A stretch of 64,000 bases of DNA. Origin: Sedimentitalea sp042687825. Lineage in GTDB: Bacteria; Pseudomonadota; Alphaproteobacteria; Rhodobacterales; Rhodobacteraceae. The stretch spans positions 62,001 through 126,000 of the forward strand of contig NZ_JBHUQE010000009.1 of assembly GCF_042687825.1 (NCBI RefSeq). The letters are read 5' to 3'. The notes beneath the pieces are model-generated. The model ran no database searches and was not told where the DNA came from. It was given only the letters and a program-made list of their open reading frames with translations. Of the stretch, positions 36,508-44,962 are shown piece by piece; within the stretch, counting starts at the first letter, position 1, and every line of letters begins with the position of its first letter. The translations under genes were made by a program, and so were the position numbers.

Positions 36508-38664
36508 TCAGGGTTTCGCGGTCACCAGAATGCGGCTGTCCAGCGACTGGATACTACCGTGATCGGCCTCGAAATTCTCCTGCAGGGCGCGGGCATAGCC
36601 GACCGCGGATTCCGTCGTCGGACGCAGGCCGTCAAACAGCGGCTGTGCCGAATGCAGCACGATGATCTTGCTTTTGCCCAAGGTGCTGTCATCGACCCGA
36701 AAGGCCAGCCGGCCGTTGCTGGCGGCCTCTTGCAGGTCATAGGCGACGCGCACCGTGACCGCGCCGGACCGGCCCTGGCGCAGCGCCGCCACGGAATTGT
36801 CCTGCCGGTTGAGATTGGGCAGCAGATGGAACACGTCGCCCGACACGTCCAGGATCGACACCGTCAGATAGCCCTCGGTGACATTGGCGGGCAGCACGAT
36901 GTCGATCACCGGGTTCTCGCCGACAAAGAACCGCCCCGACGGGTTCGGTTCATCGCGGTCGCCGACGATAAAGGACACGTCGATGCCGCCCGGCGGGGCG
37001 CTGGGCAGATGGCTTTCGATCAGGCAAAGCGTCGGATTCAGAACCTCGACATCCAGCACCACGTTGCGCTCTCCGGCCAGAGCGCGCAGGGCGTCAAACA
37101 GCCCGATCCGGGTGGCGGTTTCGGCCACGCGCCCGGTCACCACTACGTCGGTTTCGGGGCCATAGCCGACCGGACCGGCGCCGGGCAGAGTCAGTGGCCC
37201 GCAATCGGCCATCTCGTCCAGCACGGGGGTCAGCGTTTCCGCGCTCAGAAAGACCGGGTCCAGCCGGATATCGGCAGCACCGGTCAGGGCACCGGGCAGC
37301 CCGTTGGCAAAGGCCGCGGACAGGCGGTCATGCAGGGCTGCATCCGAGGTGACGCCGCTCAACTGAGCCGCGTTGCCGTTGATCACCAGTCGCCACTGGT
37401 CCAGCGGCTGGACCCGGTCCAGCAGGGCCATGACATCGGTCGGCCAGGTGTCGGCCAGATCGCCCGAGGCCAGCGTCAGGTCGGCTTGACCCGATTGCTG
37501 CGTCATCAGCCGGGTCAGGGCGGTCCGGGATGTATCGTCCGGAACATAGCCGACGGCGCGGGCGGGGCCCTCGGCGGGTTTCTCGACAACCAGCGAGAAC
37601 GGGTCGGCCACCGGATAACCGGAGCCGCCGAACATGCCGGACAGATAGGCGCCGACCCCGCCCAGGCCCAGCGCCAAAACGGCCAGCACCGCGAACAGCC
37701 CGCTGCGGGATTTCCCCCCGGGCGCCGGAGGGGCCGCCGACCGGGACGTTTTTGCAAGCGATGCGGCCTTTTCCGGCGCGGGCGTGCGCGGCGGCGGTAC
37801 GATCACCGTAGCATCGGGGTCGTCGACATCGCCATCGACATCGGGCGCGCGCAGAAATTCCAGCACCGCGTCGGCCGATTGCAGCCGATCTGCCGGCAGC
37901 GGCGCGGTCATCCGGTCGATCAGCGTCTTCAGCGGTTCGGGCACGCCGGTTGTGTCCAGCGGCTCGCTTTTCTTTTGCACCACTTCCATCGGGTTGCGGC
38001 CGATATCGGGCGAGGCGCCGCGATAATTGGCCAGCAGCAGCGCCCCCAGCGAATAGATGTCGGACCGCGCATCGGTCTGCCCGTTCAGTTGCTCGGGCGC
38101 GGCATAGGCATATTTTCCGGCGAATTCGTTGCCGACGATGGTTTCGGCGCCGGGATTGGTATCCTTGGCGATGCCGAAATCGATGATCACCGCCTGCGCC
38201 GGGTCGCCGCCGCGCAGGATGATATTGTCCGGCGACAGGTCGCGATGCACGATGTTGCGGCGATGCGCCGCCGCCAGCCCCTCGGCGACGCGGCGGCAGA
38301 CGATCAGCAGATCCTCGGCCGGCATCGGCCCCTGTTTCAGCTTCTTGTCCAGACCGGGGCCTTCGACATAATCCATCAGCAGATAGACAAGCCCGTCCTG
38401 GGTGCGGTGGTTTTCGGAATAGCGCACGACCGCGTCGTGCCGGACCTCGCGGATTTCCTCTTCGCGGGTCAGCAGGACCAGATAATCGTCATTGCCGGAG
38501 AATTCGGATTTCAGCACTTTCAGCGCCACCAGCCGCCCCGATATCTCGCTGCGGGCGCGATAGACATCCGACGTGCCGCCCCGGCCCAGCAGGGCTTCGA
38601 TCCGATAGGTGTTGTTCAGCAGTTCGCCGGGCTGAAAGGCGTCGCCGGGGCGCGGGTCGATCAT
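36508..38664 (-). CDS. ppkA: Transmembrane serine/threonine kinase PpkA with periplasmic BON-like/DUF4384-like domain
   Basis: 718 residues. The kinase domain spans 15-270: glycine loop GRGGTSDVY (27-35), catalytic Lys49, HRDLSPDN (140-147), DFG (162-164), APE (189-191). The catalytic loop has Ser144 where most Hanks kinases have Lys. A Pro/Ala linker, a transmembrane helix (about 321-343), and a periplasmic part with a BON-like module and a C-terminal DUF4384-like module (VFHLLPN, PLFDGLRP) follow. The periplasmic part resembles the end of the TonB-like protein at 2219-3661, whereas the Pseudomonas PpkA carries a vWA domain. It should phosphorylate Fha in response to an envelope cue. An OmpA-like gene lies 46 bases upstream on the same strand. 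Confidence 0.93.
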   Translation of the reverse strand: MIDPRPGDAFQPGELLNNTYRIEALLGRGGTSDVYRARSEISGRLVALKVLKSEFSGNDDYLVLLTREEEIREVRHDAVVRYSENHRTQDGLVYLLMDYVEGPGLDKKLKQGPMPAEDLLIVCRRVAEGLAAAHRRNIVHRDLSPDNIILRGGDPAQAVIIDFGIAKDTNPGAETIVGNEFAGKYAYAAPEQLNGQTDARSDIYSLGALLLANYRGASPDIGRNPMEVVQKKSEPLDTTGVPEPLKTLIDRMTAPLPADRLQSADAVLEFLRAPDVDGDVDDPDATVIVPPPRTPAPEKAASLAKTSRSAAPPAPGGKSRSGLFAVLAVLALGLGGVGAYLSGMFGGSGYPVADPFSLVVEKPAEGPARAVGYVPDDTSRTALTRLMTQQSGQADLTLASGDLADTWPTDVMALLDRVQPLDQWRLVINGNAAQLSGVTSDAALHDRLSAAFANGLPGALTGAADIRLDPVFLSAETLTPVLDEMADCGPLTLPGAGPVGYGPETDVVVTGRVAETATRIGLFDALRALAGERNVVLDVEVLNPTLCLIESHLPSAPPGGIDVSFIVGDRDEPNPSGRFFVGENPVIDIVLPANVTEGYLTVSILDVSGDVFHLLPNLNRQDNSVAALRQGRSGAVTVRVAYDLQEAASNGRLAFRVDDSTLGKSKIIVLHSAQPLFDGLRPTTESAVGYARALQENFEADHGSIQSLDSRILVTAKP

Positions 38665-38710
38665 GCCGCGCCCCTGGTGCTGCTCACGCTGTCCAAGTCA
38701 CCCAGCCGTC

Positions 38711-39283
38711 TTAACCCAGCGCCTGGAACTCGACGCGCCGGTTCACGTCGGCCCGCGGGTCGGCGGTATCGAACGGTGCGCTTTCGCCCATGCCGATCGC
38801 TTCCAGCCGGTTCTCGGCAATGCCGCAATCGGACACCAGGTGATGCTTGACCTCTTGCGCGCGCAGCAGTGACAGGCGCTCGTTATAGGCGGCCGAACCG
38901 GAACTGTCCGTATGCCCGACGATCTGAAAGACCGAGACATCCACCGATTTCATGACCTGACACAGGGTGGTCAGTTTCGGTTTCTGGTCCTGGCGCAGCG
39001 CGGCGCTGTCGAAATCGAACGCGATCTGGATGTTGACCTGATCCTCGGGCGAGACGGCGGTATATTCCTTGGCTGCGGCGGGGGTCACGCTGGTGGTGGA
39101 ACTGGCGCCGTCCTGCTGCGCCGCCGGAACGATGACCAGGCCGCGCGTCTTTTGCTTTTTGAACGCGTCGGCGATCTCTTCGGCGGTCATTCCGCTGGCA
39201 TCCTGCGCCGGCGCGACCGAGGGGGCAGCAAAGCCAAGTCCGGCGACCAGGGAGGTGGCAATAAATTTGGAGAGACGAACCAT
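38711..39283 (-). CDS. OmpA-family periplasmic peptidoglycan-binding protein
   Basis: 190 residues from the ATG at 39283 (AAAGGACG eight bases upstream). A signal peptide (about 1-27) ends VAPAQ; there is no lipobox cysteine, so it is not a lipoprotein. The OmpA C-terminal domain (about 85-188) has IAFDFDSAAL, VGHTDSSGSAAYNERLS and RADVNRRVEF. It is upstream of ppkA in one transcription unit and could be the envelope partner that signals to the kinase. It cannot replace the TssJ lipoprotein by lipid anchoring. Confidence 0.88.
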   Translation of the reverse strand: MVRLSKFIATSLVAGLGFAAPSVAPAQDASGMTAEEIADAFKKQKTRGLVIVPAAQQDGASSTTSVTPAAAKEYTAVSPEDQVNIQIAFDFDSAALRQDQKPKLTTLCQVMKSVDVSVFQIVGHTDSSGSAAYNERLSLLRAQEVKHHLVSDCGIAENRLEAIGMGESAPFDTADPRADVNRRVEFQALG

Positions 39284-39471
39284 TCTACGTCCTTTGCTGT
39301 CGGTTTGAATGACGTTACCGGTCAAGCTTATACCACGTATGGGCGTGTCACAACGATTTTGCAGGTTCCAAATCGCCTGAATTTTCTGTCTTTCTTCCGG
39401 GGTTTGAGGCAGAAATGGCTTTACTCATGCCGGACAAGCAGTCTGAATTGACGGATATCCAAGGAGGACCC

Positions 39472-40314
39472 ATGCGTCTACTACCCGCAATCCTGATCGC
39501 CGTGGCGCTGGTTCTGGTGCCGGTTCTCTGGGTCGGGCTGACCTATCTGCTGTCCGAAGAGGATTTTCAGGGATCGGCGGTGGATTCCGGTGCCCGCATC
39601 GAGATCGAGATGTTGCGCCAGCAGGTCGAGGATCTGCAGGGACGGATGAAATCGATGGAGGGCGAGATCGCGGGGCTTTCTGCGGGCATTGGGCGACAAA
39701 GCACGCTGGTGCCCAACATGGATGACGAGGACGCGATCCTGCGCGGCACCGGGCCGAACGAGATCATCGACGCCTATGCGCAGGTGGTTCTGATCGCGGA
39801 CCGGCTCAACGTGAACCGGGGCTTGCAGGTGGCGGGGCCGCGCTATCTGGAGCAAAAACTGGGCCGACCACGCGACGCGCTGAGCGATACCTGCGAGCCG
39901 ATGACCAACGAAAACCTAAAGGGTAAACTGGTGCTGGAACGGGTCGGCCCGATCCGGGTGCGCATGCTCAAACCGGCGGCGGACAGCCTGCGCCGGGTGT
40001 TCGAGAATGTTCGCCGCGCCGATCCCGATCTCTATGCGCGGATCAACACTTCGGGGTCGCTCTGTGTGCGCCGCATCCGCGGCACCACCAACAGCCTGTC
40101 AACCCACAGCTACGGTCTGGCGCTGGACCTCAACATTGACGGGCATCTGGACAATTTCACCGATGGCAAGACCCAGCTGGGCCTGACTATTCTGGCGGAT
40201 TTCTTTCATGCCGAAGGCTGGGTCTGGGGCGCCGGATTCCGCCGCGAGGACAGCATGCATTTCGAGGTCAGCCGCCGCCAGCTGGACGAATGGCTGGCGC
40301 AGGGATTGCTGTAG
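39472..40314 (+). CDS. Membrane-anchored M15 peptidase, TagX-like
   Basis: The ATG at 39472 follows a near-perfect AAGGAGG; 280 residues. One N-terminal transmembrane helix (about 5-26), a coiled-coil stretch (40-75), then an M15/VanY-type domain. The zinc ligands are visible: His212 and Asp219 in STHSYGLALDLN, and His263 in DSMHFEVS. In Acinetobacter the inner-membrane M15 enzyme TagX cuts cell wall to let the T6SS assemble; the same architecture and location beside T6SS genes supports that role here. An effector is less likely given the membrane anchor. It is divergent from the OmpA-like gene. Confidence 0.85.
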   Translation: MRLLPAILIAVALVLVPVLWVGLTYLLSEEDFQGSAVDSGARIEIEMLRQQVEDLQGRMKSMEGEIAGLSAGIGRQSTLVPNMDDEDAILRGTGPNEIIDAYAQVVLIADRLNVNRGLQVAGPRYLEQKLGRPRDALSDTCEPMTNENLKGKLVLERVGPIRVRMLKPAADSLRRVFENVRRADPDLYARINTSGSLCVRRIRGTTNSLSTHSYGLALDLNIDGHLDNFTDGKTQLGLTILADFFHAEGWVWGAGFRREDSMHFEVSRRQLDEWLAQGLL

Positions 40315-40377
40315 CCGGGTACCCGGCCCGTCTCCGCCTCGTCGCATTTTTCAGCGCGGCGGGCAGCCCGGAGCCTG

Positions 40378-40743
40378 TCATTCCAACTGGATGATGACGC
40401 AGGTGAAATCGTCCGAACTGGTCACCCGGGTATGATGGCCTTTTCCGTGCTTGTCCTCCATATGCCAGACATCGCCCGGGCCGACATCGCGAAATTCGCC
40501 GTTACTCGCAGTCACCCTGACCGACCCGGACAGGCAGACCAGCTTTTGCGCCACCGGCGTCGGGTGGATCGGCTCGTCCCATCCGGCGCGCAGTCTGAGA
40601 AACATCGTCCGGGTCGCCGGTTCGGGTTCCGAAACCTCGATATCCTGCGCCGGTGGGGCGAAACTGCGGGTCTGGACGCGGACCTGGACATCGTGCCAGC
40701 GACTTTCGCCGTCGGCATCCGCAGTGAGTTTGACATAATTCAC
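40378..40743 (-). CDS. Small cupin-domain protein
   Basis: 121 residues. The core is a single cupin barrel (about 35-118), with PHPTP-like IHPTPVAQKLVCLSGSVRV and GDVWHMEDKHGKGHHTRV. Two histidines in the last motif could bind metal. There is no signal peptide. Ligand and reaction are unknown. It stands alone, convergent with the M15 peptidase gene, and marks the end of the obvious T6SS region. Confidence 0.75.
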   Translation of the reverse strand: MNYVKLTADADGESRWHDVQVRVQTRSFAPPAQDIEVSEPEPATRTMFLRLRAGWDEPIHPTPVAQKLVCLSGSVRVTASNGEFRDVGPGDVWHMEDKHGKGHHTRVTSSDDFTCVIIQLE

Positions 40744-40839
40744 GATACGTGCCTCCTACTGCGCCGCGCGATGCAAGCGTGCAGCGGAACTGGGCTTGTG
40801 GCACTACGGCCAGCGCGACAATTCATTCACCGGCAGGGG

Positions 40840-42342
40840 CTACTCCGTGAGCCCATAGGCCAGGCGAATGGCCTTTTGCGTGCCGGGGCCGAACTCGCCA
40901 TCGATGGCGCCGGCGTAGAACTCGTATTTCTTGAGCTGTGATTGCAGGGCGCGGCGGGTCTGGCGGCTGAACATCGCCGGCCGGGTGGTCAGCAGATCCA
41001 GAACGTCGGAACTGCCCGAGCGCAGGGCGGCATAGAGATAGCGGGCGGCATCGCCTGGCCCTTTGCTGTCGATCAGCCCGTCATCAATCAGCGCGGCAAA
41101 GTTGAACTGGGCCTGCGGATGGCGCAGGTCGGCGGCGCGCTCGAACAGCTCCAGCGCTTTCAGCGGATCCGGCGTCAGGCCCAGCCCGCCCTGATAATAG
41201 AGAAAGCCCAGATCGTTGATCGCATCGGCATAGTCCTGCCCGGCGGCGGACTGGTACAGTTCCAGCGCCCGCGCCGGGTCGGGCGGCACGCCGGTGCCGC
41301 GCTCATAGATCTTGGCCAGTTCAAACTGCGCCTCGGGCGAGCCAGCCGCCGAAGCGCGTTCCAGAAAGGACACCGCCTCGGTCGGGTCAAAACGCCCCTC
41401 GCTGGGGTTGAGGCGGATATAGGCCAGCCCCAGCATCGAACGGGTGTCGCCCAGATCGGCCAGCGCCAGCAATTGCTCTTCCTGATCCGGGCGGATCGCC
41501 GCCCAGGCCGCCTGGCCGATGCTGCCCGAAATGTCGATCTGACCGTCCGCGGCGCCGGCCAGATAGAAAGGAATGCCGGTCAACGAGCCATAGGTATGCG
41601 GCTCTTGAAGGTTCTTGGTCTCTTGCAGCACCATGTCGCGCACCTGGCGGAACATCAGGCTGATTTCCAGCCCCGGCTTGACCATCTTGTCCATCAGGGC
41701 GCGGGCATAGGGGCTGTTCTGACCGGTGCCGTCCAGCGCCACCTGGCCGTCCCGGGCGGCAAAGGCCACCAGCGTGCCGCGATCCGGTTTCGCCGCCGCC
41801 AGCCCGCCGCCGCCGCGCGTCGATTGTGGTCCGACGCGGCCATTGCCGGCCAGCGACTGGGTCAGGTCGATCGTGTCCCCTAGCGGGTTGTCGCGGCAGC
41901 TGTCCAGGATCACGATGCGCATCTTGCGCGCCCGCTCGACCGTGGCCAGCAACTGTTTCAGCGAGATCGACTGGCGCTGCACATCCAGATTATTGCGAAT
42001 TTCGGCATCGACCGGGATCAGGAAATTCTCGCCCTGCACCTCGACCCCGTGACCGGCGAAATAGATCAGCGCCAGATCGGCGGTTTCCGAGCGAAAGGCG
42101 AAATCCTTGAGCAGTTGGCGCAGCTGATCGCCGGTGGCGTCCAGCGACAGGGTGACGTCGAACCCGATCCCCTTGAGCGTGTCGGCGATGGCGCGGGCAT
42201 CATTGCGGGTGTTTTCCAGCGGTTCGATAGTGCGATAGGCGCCCAGACCCAGCACCAGGGCCACCCGGTCGGTGGCCGCTGCGGCACTGGCCGCGATCAG
42301 GCAAAAGACCCATGTTGCGATGATCCGTATCGCCATTGCCAT
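40840..42342 (-). CDS. Caspase-like secreted protein with Sel1 repeats and peptidoglycan-binding-like C-terminus
   Basis: 500 residues from the ATG at 42342 with AGGATAAC upstream. A signal peptide (1-24) is followed by a caspase domain (25-250) with His98 in YFAGHGVE and Cys149 in LDSCRDNPL. Then come Sel1/TPR-like repeats (about 295-430: AQFELAKIYERGTGV, AINDLGFLYYQGG, AQFNFAALIDDG). The last 45 residues (TRRALQSQLKKYEFYAGAIDGEFG...) resemble a peptidoglycan-binding domain 1 repeat. It should act in the periplasm near the cell wall. It is a domain-level paralogue of the 716-2182 gene. Confidence 0.88.
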   Translation of the reverse strand: MAMAIRIIATWVFCLIAASAAAATDRVALVLGLGAYRTIEPLENTRNDARAIADTLKGIGFDVTLSLDATGDQLRQLLKDFAFRSETADLALIYFAGHGVEVQGENFLIPVDAEIRNNLDVQRQSISLKQLLATVERARKMRIVILDSCRDNPLGDTIDLTQSLAGNGRVGPQSTRGGGGLAAAKPDRGTLVAFAARDGQVALDGTGQNSPYARALMDKMVKPGLEISLMFRQVRDMVLQETKNLQEPHTYGSLTGIPFYLAGAADGQIDISGSIGQAAWAAIRPDQEEQLLALADLGDTRSMLGLAYIRLNPSEGRFDPTEAVSFLERASAAGSPEAQFELAKIYERGTGVPPDPARALELYQSAAGQDYADAINDLGFLYYQGGLGLTPDPLKALELFERAADLRHPQAQFNFAALIDDGLIDSKGPGDAARYLYAALRSGSSDVLDLLTTRPAMFSRQTRRALQSQLKKYEFYAGAIDGEFGPGTQKAIRLAYGLTE

Positions 42343-42531
42343 CTGTTATCCTGTTGAAACGATTGCGTCCGCGCCGCGCAGTCTATCGCAGAAACCGCAA
42401 AAGAACAGGTCAGATATTCGTGACCCCGGACGCAGGTGCGGCAGGCGGCACAGGCGGCGTTGTCAGGACCGGCCTGCCTCTTGCATGCGGTCCGACGCCG
42501 GTGGCGCGTGAAACCGCACCGGTGGTCCGAT

Positions 42532-42558
42532 GGCCCGGCGGCAGGACGCCGCCGGGCC
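42532..42558 (-). terminator. Strong GC hairpin downstream of the DUF1127 gene
   Basis: A perfect 11-base-pair stem (42532-42542 with 42548-42558) with a five-base loop lies nine bases after the DUF1127 stop on the minus strand. There is no T tract after it, so it may be an mRNA 3'-end stabiliser or a weak terminator separating DUF1127 from the caspase gene. Confidence 0.5.
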
Positions 42559-42567
42559 GGGACAGGA

Positions 42568-42792
42568 TTATCTCCAGAACACGTCGCTGAACACGCGGCG
42601 TGCGATCTGGTCGCGCCGCAGGCCGATCTGTTGCAGCTGCGCATCGCTCAGCGCCTGCAGGGCCTTGACCTGCCGTAGACGCGCGTTGGACCTGCCAAGC
42701 GCAGTCAACGCTGTACCGATTGCCGCAAAGGCGCGGGCGATCGGATTGGATGTCGGGCCAAAGGCCGGGTGATCCGTCGCATAGTGTGCCAT
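42568..42792 (-). CDS. DUF1127 domain protein
   Basis: 74 residues. The C-terminal half carries the YjiS/DUF1127 pattern: QVKALQALSDAQLQQIGLRRDQI. Members are small, basic, strongly expressed proteins; some bind RNA and influence phosphate or stress responses in alphaproteobacteria. A strong hairpin follows the stop codon, common for this family. There is no link to the T6SS beyond position. Confidence 0.85.
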   Translation of the reverse strand: MAHYATDHPAFGPTSNPIARAFAAIGTALTALGRSNARLRQVKALQALSDAQLQQIGLRRDQIARRVFSDVFWR

Positions 42793-43284
42793 AAGAAACC
42801 ATTCCAGTTCTGTTACGATCCTCTCCCCACGGCGGCAGGTAGCGATCGGCGCAGCCGTCTGTTAGGGATATTTCTGCATATGCGTCATGCACTGGATGCA
42901 TGGCTGGCTGTCCGTTATCTGTAGCGGATCGTGGGTATCTCTGGCCGTATCGGCGCGCAGAGCGCTGAAATTCGGGGCCAAACTGGGGAAGCGACGGCCG
43001 CAGTGATCGGCGCGGCATCACAGAAAGCGGGAAAGGACCGAAGGATTGAAACGAAATACATGTCGATTTGTCGGGGTTTTACGCCGGCAATCGGAACCAA
43101 TGAACCGGTCCGTGCCCTATTGCGGAGCAGACCGGGACCCAGGCGCGGGCAGGCAAGGCCGGGCAGGCCGCTTGGTCGGGGGCGTCGCGATCTCGCCCAT
43201 TCAGGTATGCGGTGACGGCATGGCCGCACCGGTACACGTTCCTCCCCGCCCGCGCCGGAACCGGTTGCCGATGGGGGGCGAAAC
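42793..43284. other. Non-coding stretch (492 bases), no convincing gene
   Basis: This should contain the minus-strand DUF1127 promoter next to 42793. Short open frames here, such as 43046-43288 on the plus strand, have arginine/glycine-rich, unfamiliar translations and no ribosome binding site. An ATGCA...TGCAT dyad lies near 42888-42902. I see no tRNA, terminator or known RNA. Confidence 0.5.
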
Positions 43285-43698
43285 TTGACCCCGCCCAGCG
43301 ACAGCCCGCCAGTCGCGCCCAGCAGCGGCGCGCAACGGCTGATCGGCTATGACATCGACCTGTCCGGCGGCGACGGGCGCGCACGCGTGGTGCTGCAGGT
43401 CGACGACCGCCACGTAAACCGCATCGGGTGCCTGCATGGCGGCATCATCGCCATGATGCTGGACGCCGCCGCCGGTTTTTCGGCGGCGCTGGTGCGGGGA
43501 CCGGAACTGGCCCCGCTGGTTACCGTGGCCCTGAACACGCAATACATCGCCGCCGCCACCGGAGGGCGGGTGGTGGCCACCGGCCGGGTCAAGCAGGCCG
43601 GCGGTTCGATTTGCTATGCCGATGCCGAACTGCGCGATGCGGACGGCCGGTTGCTGGCCACCGCGGACGGGGTGTTCAAATATCTGCGCCGGGGCTGA
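43285..43698 (+). CDS. PaaI-family hotdog thioesterase
   Basis: 137 residues from a TTG start preceded by a G-rich stretch; no in-frame ATG lies close upstream, so the start is uncertain. The hotdog motif N-R-I-G-C-L-H-G-G-I-I-A-M-M-L-D-A-A-A-G places the HGG signature and the acidic catalytic residue as in PaaI-type acyl-CoA thioesterases. V-T-V-A-L-N-T-Q-Y and G-R-V-K-Q-A-G-G-S follow. It likely hydrolyses an acyl-CoA in the cytoplasm; the substrate is unknown. It converges with rpe. Confidence 0.85.
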   Translation: MTPPSDSPPVAPSSGAQRLIGYDIDLSGGDGRARVVLQVDDRHVNRIGCLHGGIIAMMLDAAAGFSAALVRGPELAPLVTVALNTQYIAAATGGRVVATGRVKQAGGSICYADAELRDADGRLLATADGVFKYLRRG

Positions 43699-43722
43699 GT
43701 GTGGCCGCCCCGGCGGGACCGC

Positions 43723-44412
43723 TCAGGCGTAAAGCCCTTCGGCGGCGGCGCGGATGGCGCGGATGTTGGTGCCATAGACCTCGGGCTGGCCGACCGAGCC
43801 GCCCTTGAACACCGCCGAGCCCGCCACCAGCACATCCGCGCCGGCCTGCGCCACCAGTGGCGCGGTGACCGGATCGACGCCGCCATCGATCTCGATATGG
43901 ATCGGGCGTTCGCCGATCATGTCCCGCAGCGCGTGGATCTTGGCCGTCATGTCGATGAATTTCTGACCGCCAAACCCCGGGTTCACGGTCATCACGCAGA
44001 CCAGATCAATCATGTCCAGCAACTCGGCCACAGCGCCGGCGGGCGTGCCCGGGTTCAGCGCGATGCCGGCCTTGGCGCCGGCGCTGCGGATCGCCTGCAG
44101 GGTGCGGTGCACATGCGGGCCGGCTTCGGCATGGGCGGTGATCACGTCGGCCCCGGCCCGGGCGAAATCGCCGATATAGGGATCGACGGGCGCGATCATC
44201 AGATGCACGTCCATCACCCCCTTGATATGCGGACGGATCGCGGCACAGGTGGCCGGGCCAAAGGTGATGTTGGGCACGAAATGCCCGTCCATCACATCGA
44301 CATGGACCCAATCGGCCCCCTGGGCTTCGATGGCCTGGCATTCGGCGCCGAAATTGGCGAAATCGGCGGACAGGATGGACGGGGCGATCTTGATCTTGCG
44401 GTCAAACGTCAT
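43723..44412 (-). CDS. rpe: Ribulose-phosphate 3-epimerase
   Basis: 229 residues from the ATG at 44412 (GAAGG upstream); an in-frame upstream reading is not needed. Typical motifs are IAPSILSADFANFG, DWVHVDVMDGHFVPNITFG, MTVNPGFGGQKF and IEIDGGV. It interconverts ribulose 5-phosphate and xylulose 5-phosphate in the pentose phosphate or Calvin pathway. It lies 73 bases downstream of the glycan operon and may be co-transcribed with it. Confidence 0.97.
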   Translation of the reverse strand: MTFDRKIKIAPSILSADFANFGAECQAIEAQGADWVHVDVMDGHFVPNITFGPATCAAIRPHIKGVMDVHLMIAPVDPYIGDFARAGADVITAHAEAGPHVHRTLQAIRSAGAKAGIALNPGTPAGAVAELLDMIDLVCVMTVNPGFGGQKFIDMTAKIHALRDMIGERPIHIEIDGGVDPVTAPLVAQAGADVLVAGSAVFKGGSVGQPEVYGTNIRAIRAAAEGLYA

Positions 44413-44485
44413 GGGGCACCTTCGGTTCGTGTCTTTTGCAATATAGGCGGGCAGGGGGCGCCGCAACAGAGGCTGCGGCGCGGCA

Positions 44486-44962
44486 TCAGGCGCGGTAGAA
44501 CAGATAGCGGTCCGGCGCGATGCTGTCAGGGCCGGCGATGGGCTGGAAACCGACCAGCGGCTGGCCCGACACGATCAGCCCGCCGGGCTGCATCACTTGC
44601 GCGATCAAGGGGCTCAGCCGGGCCGCCTCGGCGACGTCGTCGGCCTTGATCCCCATGCCGAAATCGTAATGCGCCAGCGCGATCCTGGCGCCTTCATCGT
44701 GCAGCCGGTTCAGCATCGGTTCGGCCTCGCCCTGCAGGAAATCGCGCGCCGGCGGGGTGCACGAGGGGTGACATTGCAGCACCCGGTCGACCACCCAGAT
44801 GCGGCGATCCGGCAGGATCTCGCGCAGATGGTCATAGGTGCGCCCGTTGCCCAGCCCCAGATCCAGCACGTCGCCCGCCTGTCCGGCGACCTGTTGGGCG
44901 GCCCAGTTCAGCCCGTCGCGCTGCGCGGTAAAGCGGCGCAGCATCGAATCAAGTCGGCTCAT
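44486..44962 (-). CDS. Small class I SAM-dependent methyltransferase-like protein
   Basis: I chose the ATG at 44962, with AGGAGAGA just upstream, giving 158 residues. The glycine motif VLDLGLGNGRTYDHLRE fits a SAM-binding Rossmann loop, followed by an acidic turn (VVDRV). Later catalytic motifs are not recognisable, so activity is unproven. It overlaps the deacetylase-like gene by 14 bases at the end of the glycan operon. A paralogue with the same GLGNGRTY loop is at 60405-60902. Confidence 0.75.
   Translation of the reverse strand: MSRLDSMLRRFTAQRDGLNWAAQQVAGQAGDVLDLGLGNGRTYDHLREILPDRRIWVVDRVLQCHPSCTPPARDFLQGEAEPMLNRLHDEGARIALAHYDFGMGIKADDVAEAARLSPLIAQVMQPGGLIVSGQPLVGFQPIAGPDSIAPDRYLFYRA

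Noticed and set aside
40315..40326. Perfect 12-base palindrome CCGGGTACCCGG after the M15 peptidase
   Set aside because: It has no loop and no T tract, so it is not a terminator; a single short palindrome in GC-rich DNA is not enough to call a site.
43046..43288. Possible 80-residue gene upstream of the thioesterase
   Set aside because: No ribosome binding site, atypical composition, and it would overlap the thioesterase start; no family resemblance.
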